NCBI RefSeq assembly: GCF_020523825.1
Contig: NZ_JAJALK010000013.1
Coordinates: 98,259-162,258 of the forward strand
Source: Methylobacterium brachiatum
Lineage (GTDB): Bacteria; Pseudomonadota; Alphaproteobacteria; Rhizobiales; Beijerinckiaceae
Direction of reading: 5' to 3'
Length of the DNA stretch: 64,000 bases
The translations under genes and the position numbers were made by a program. The stretch's first letter is position 1; each line of letters opens with the position of its first letter. Below, one piece after another: positions 60,994-64,000 of the stretch. The notes under the pieces are model-generated. The model was not told the DNA's origin. It searched no databases and was given only the letters and a program-made list of their open reading frames with translations.

Positions 60994-62136
60994 TCAATGT
61001 AACAGATCCAGCTGTCCACCGGCCATCGCGGGACGGTGGCCGTGATCCTCACGGTTGAGGACACCGTCGATGAACTGCGTCATCGCGCCGGTGAAACGCT
61101 CGACACTGAACTCGGAGGCTCGGCTGATCAGGTCGGCGGGTTTCGGCGCGATCGCCTTGCACCGCTCGATCGCGTCGATCAACGCCTCCACCGATTGCTC
61201 GTGGAAGAACGTCCCGGTCAGCCCCTCCTGCACCGTCTCCGTGGCGCCGCCCTTCCCGTAGGCGATCACCGGCCGGCCGCTCGCCATGGCCTCCACCGGC
61301 ACGATCCCGAAATCCTCCTCGCCGGGGAATATCAGCGCCTGACACCGGGCGTAATGGTGTTTCAGCACCGCGAAGGGTTGGGGGCCGAGCATCGTGACAT
61401 GCGGACCGGCCAAGGCGCGCAACTCCCGCAGCATTTCCCCGCCCCCTATCACGACCAGGGGTTTCTGCAGGCGGTTGAACGCCTCGATGGCCAGTTCCGG
61501 CCGCTTGTAGCGCACCAGCTCGCCGACCATCAGATGGTAATCGCCGATCTCCTGCTCGGGAACGGCGCCGAACGCATCGGTATCGACCGGGGGATAGATG
61601 ACGGTGGCGCTGCGCCGGTAATAGGTCTCGATCCGGCGCGCCACGGTGGCGGAATTCGCCACGAATTCATGGACGCGGCTCGCCGAGATGGCGTCCCAGT
61701 TCCGGATGTAATGCGCGGCCGGCGGCATCAGCAGCCGGTTCAGGAACCCCGTCCGCTCGCGGTAATCGTGGAACATGTTCCAGACGTACCGCATCGGCGA
61801 GTGGCAATAGCAGATATGGGTCGAGTTCGAAGGCGGGATGATCCCCTTCGCCGGCCCGGACTCGCTGCTGATCACGAGATCGTACCCGCGCAGGTCGAGC
61901 TGCTCGAGGGCCATGGGCATGAGCGGCAGATAGGACTTGTAGCGCGTCGCCGAAAACGGAAGCCGGCCGATGAAGGACGTCTGGATGCGATGGGCTTTTA
62001 TGGTCGGCGATATCGAATCCGGCGCATAGGCATGGGTGAAGATATCGGCCTCCGGATACATCTTGCAGAGCGCCTCAACGACTTTCTCACCGCCGCGCAT
62101 GCCCACAAGCCAATAATGTACGATTGCAACGCGCAT
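60994..62136 (-). CDS. Family 4 glycosyltransferase
   Basis: 380 residues starting MRVAIVHYWLVGMRGGEKVVEALCKMYPEADIF, a GT4 N-terminus (H/G-rich start), with CYCHSPMRYVWNMFHDYR (mannosyltransferase-type), VIYPPVDTDAF, LMVGELVRYKRPELAIEAF and the C-terminal EEDFGIVPVEAMASGRPVIAYGKGGATETV (E-x7-E donor site). The last motif marks retaining GT-B enzymes of the mannosyl- or glucosyltransferase type. It probably adds a sugar in exopolysaccharide assembly, since manC and galE flank it. Confidence 0.92.
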   Translation of the reverse strand: MRVAIVHYWLVGMRGGEKVVEALCKMYPEADIFTHAYAPDSISPTIKAHRIQTSFIGRLPFSATRYKSYLPLMPMALEQLDLRGYDLVISSESGPAKGIIPPSNSTHICYCHSPMRYVWNMFHDYRERTGFLNRLLMPPAAHYIRNWDAISASRVHEFVANSATVARRIETYYRRSATVIYPPVDTDAFGAVPEQEIGDYHLMVGELVRYKRPELAIEAFNRLQKPLVVIGGGEMLRELRALAGPHVTMLGPQPFAVLKHHYARCQALIFPGEEDFGIVPVEAMASGRPVIAYGKGGATETVQEGLTGTFFHEQSVEALIDAIERCKAIAPKPADLISRASEFSVERFTGAMTQFIDGVLNREDHGHRPAMAGGQLDLLH

Positions 62137-62196
62137 TCAGCCGGCCTCTGTCAGGATTCATGTCTTGTGGCCTGTATTAGCACGCTTTAGCGGCGT

Positions 62197-63189
62197 TCAG
62201 ACCCGATTGCGCGTACTGAGCTTGTCCTCCCAGGCGAGCGCCTGGGCGACGATGGCGTCGAGGTCGTCGTGGCGGGGCTGCCAGCCGAGCCGCGACCGGA
62301 TCCGCCCGGCCTCGGCCACGATCCGCGCCGGATCGCCCGGACGGCGCGGGCACAGCCGCACCTCGAAATCCCGCCCCGAGATCCGCTTGACCACCTCGAT
62401 CACCTCCAGAACCGAGTAGCCCCGGCCGTAGCCGCAGTTCAGCGTCAGGCTCTCGCCGCCCCCGCGCAGGTGGTCCAGCGCCACCCGGTGCGCCTCCGCC
62501 AGGTCCGAGACCTGGATGTAGTCGCGCAGGCACGAGCCGTCCGGCGTCGGGTAATCCGTGCCGTAGACGTCGAGCCGCGCCCGCCGCCCGAGCGCGGCCT
62601 GGGTCGCCACCTTGATCAGGTGCGTGGCGTCCGGGGTCGACTGCCCCGAGCGCCCGGCCGGATCGGCGCCGGCGACGTTGAAGTAGCGCAGCACCACGTA
62701 CGTGAAGCCGTGGGCCGCCGCCGCGTCGGCGATCATCCACTCGCTCATCAGCTTGGAGCGGCCGTAGGGGTTGATCGGGTTGAGCGGCAGGTCCTCGGGC
62801 ACCGGCACCACCTCGGGCTCGCCGTAGACGGCGGCCGTCGAGGAGAAGATCACGTGGCGCACGCCCGCGCGGGTGGCGGCCTCGATCAGGGCGCGGGTCT
62901 TGACGGTGTTGGCCAAGTAGTAGCCGAGCGGGTCGGCGACCGAGTCCGGCACGACGATCCGGGCGGCGAAATGGGCGAGCGCGTCGATCCGGTGCTGGAG
63001 GATGGTCTGGGTGACCAGCGCCTGGTCGGCGACGTCGCCGACCACGAGCTTGACGCCCTCGGGCACGGCCCAGTCGAACCCGGTGGACAGGTCATCGAGG
63101 ACCACGATCTCCTCGTGGCCCGCGTCCAGCAGCGCCAGAACCATGTGGCTGCCGATATACCCCGCCCCGCCCGTCACCAGAACCGCCAT
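62197..63189 (-). CDS. galE: UDP-glucose 4-epimerase
   Basis: 330 residues from MAVLVTGGAGYIGSHMVLAL. The NAD-binding TGGAGYIGSH, the conserved HFAARI.VPDSV, FSSTAAVYGEPE (Ser-Thr), Tyr-x3-Lys in NPYGRSKLMSEWM and RYFNVAGADPAGRSGQ are all present. It interconverts UDP-glucose and UDP-galactose for surface polysaccharide. 54 residues upstream of the ATG at 63243 are not needed. It is 60 bases from the glycosyltransferase gene. The 700 bases beyond (63190-63888) hold no clear gene. Confidence 0.95.
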   Translation of the reverse strand: MAVLVTGGAGYIGSHMVLALLDAGHEEIVVLDDLSTGFDWAVPEGVKLVVGDVADQALVTQTILQHRIDALAHFAARIVVPDSVADPLGYYLANTVKTRALIEAATRAGVRHVIFSSTAAVYGEPEVVPVPEDLPLNPINPYGRSKLMSEWMIADAAAAHGFTYVVLRYFNVAGADPAGRSGQSTPDATHLIKVATQAALGRRARLDVYGTDYPTPDGSCLRDYIQVSDLAEAHRVALDHLRGGGESLTLNCGYGRGYSVLEVIEVVKRISGRDFEVRLCPRRPGDPARIVAEAGRIRSRLGWQPRHDDLDAIVAQALAWEDKLSTRNRV

Positions 63190-63888
63190 CACGTCTCTCC
63201 CGACCCGCACAATTCGATTTGTCGACACGCCTATACAGAGCAAAGTCGCGGTTCGCCCATCGGCACTGGTCCGGGGCGCTCGGTCAGGCCGTCTTTACGG
63301 CTGGCCCGACCATCGGCGCGGCCCGCTGCCGGCTTGATCCGCAGGGATGGCGCCCGGTCACGCGCCGCACGGACCGACCGCACGTCGCGAAACGCCTGAC
63401 CCGACGAAGAACTGTCTGGCCGGGCGCGGATGACACGGCCGACCACCGGCATCGTCTCCTCAGGCGGGTGCGTAGTTTTCAGCGAGGCGGCGCGTCGGCC
63501 GCGGCCGCCGGCGCTCGAGCCCGCATGCAAGCTGAGCATCAGCCGCCCCCGAGGTCTGGGCCAGCGAGGGGCGGTAAACCGGACCCTGGAAGTCCGCTTC
63601 GCGTGCGCCGCACCAAAGGAAGCGGTGCTCTCAACCGGCTCATGCCTATACGGACACTAGACCGACACATACCAACCTGCAGCCCATGACAGCATCGTCC
63701 CCCCGCCGTTTCCGCCAATGCCGCCGCTAATCCCGTTCGCTACATTGCATAGCCGCATAATATGAACGCAAGTTAGACTGTGATTACCGGTATAGCGCAG
63801 CTTGTAACAGGGTCGATAATTCGTTAGAAAAGGCTATTAATGAGTCATTAACTATCTTCTCGTCACACCCGTTCCAGGAAGCGAGCCC

Positions 63889-64000
63889 ATGCTGCGCGAG
63901 GCCGGCCCCCATGTTTCCCCCCTCGCCTCTGCGCCGCACCATAGGGTTGAGATGTCCGATGTGGCCGATCAGATTGCGGATCAGGTGAGCGAGGCTGCGG
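63889..64000 (+). CDS. N-terminal start of an unidentified gene, partial
   Basis: An open frame from the ATG (AGGAAG 9 bases upstream) to the window end: MLREAGPHVSPLASAPHHRV, then EMSDVADQIADQVSEAA. The second ATG (MSDVAD) at 63952 could also be used. It runs out of the window and shows no motif. Its position beside galE suggests a polysaccharide gene. Confidence 0.4.
   Translation, partial: MLREAGPHVSPLASAPHHRVEMSDVADQIADQVSEAA

Overview
The window is GC-rich DNA from an alphaproteobacterium, most likely Hyphomicrobiales and probably Methylobacteriaceae. This is an inference from GC content, codon use and gene content: phaR next to phaA-phaB, a type I and a type II glutamine synthetase side by side, a very divergent PEP-carboxylase-like protein, and the tig-clpP-clpX-lon cluster. 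There are no rRNA genes and no CRISPR array. There are two tRNA genes, Leu(UAG) and Val(UAC).

Positions 1-16646 are host backbone: the end of a molybdopterin oxidoreductase, an SPFH/NfeD pair, a PEPC-like protein, small envelope proteins, rpmF, the PHB module (phaR, phaA, phaB), a lipoprotein gene interrupted by an amber codon, a glycerophosphodiester phosphodiesterase, an EamA exporter, a cupin, a short RNase D and a VOC protein. Positions 16687-18376 form a lower-GC cassette: an RNase A-like polymorphic toxin followed by three related immunity-type genes, the last broken by a 1-base deletion.

Positions 18537-22145 are a nitrogen assimilation block (glnA, glnII with a sigma-54-type promoter, a DUF2735 protein, PII). 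Next come NAD(P)HX repair, a multicopper-oxidase-like protein that has lost several copper ligands, tRNA-Leu, the proteostasis cluster tig-clpP-clpX-lon, and a racemase-like protein without its second catalytic cysteine.

Positions 32901-56074 are a 23.2-kb integrative element inserted in the 3' end of tRNA-Val. It is bounded by a perfect 45-bp direct repeat and has candidate integrase arm-type repeats (GGGGTGCA at 11-bp spacing) at both ends. It carries a tyrosine integrase, an AlpA-like regulator, a Rha-family regulator, several ribbon-helix-helix-like small proteins, a serine recombinase, a replication protein with family-A-polymerase-like motifs, and one phage structural gene, a 1303-residue tape-measure protein with a peptidase domain. 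No capsid, portal or terminase gene is recognisable, so it looks like a satellite or a reduced prophage. Its left part is lower-GC cargo. The main item is a tightly coupled three-gene operon (34156-36933) that starts with a putative PD-(D/E)XK nuclease and is my best candidate for an undescribed defence system. A DUF3800 protein and a transglutaminase-like protein are nearby.

Positions 56321-64000 are host again: an O-acetyltransferase-like protein, an alpha/beta hydrolase with an SDR, and polysaccharide precursor and assembly genes (mannose-1-phosphate guanylyltransferase, a family 4 glycosyltransferase, galE), ending in the first codons of an unidentified gene.
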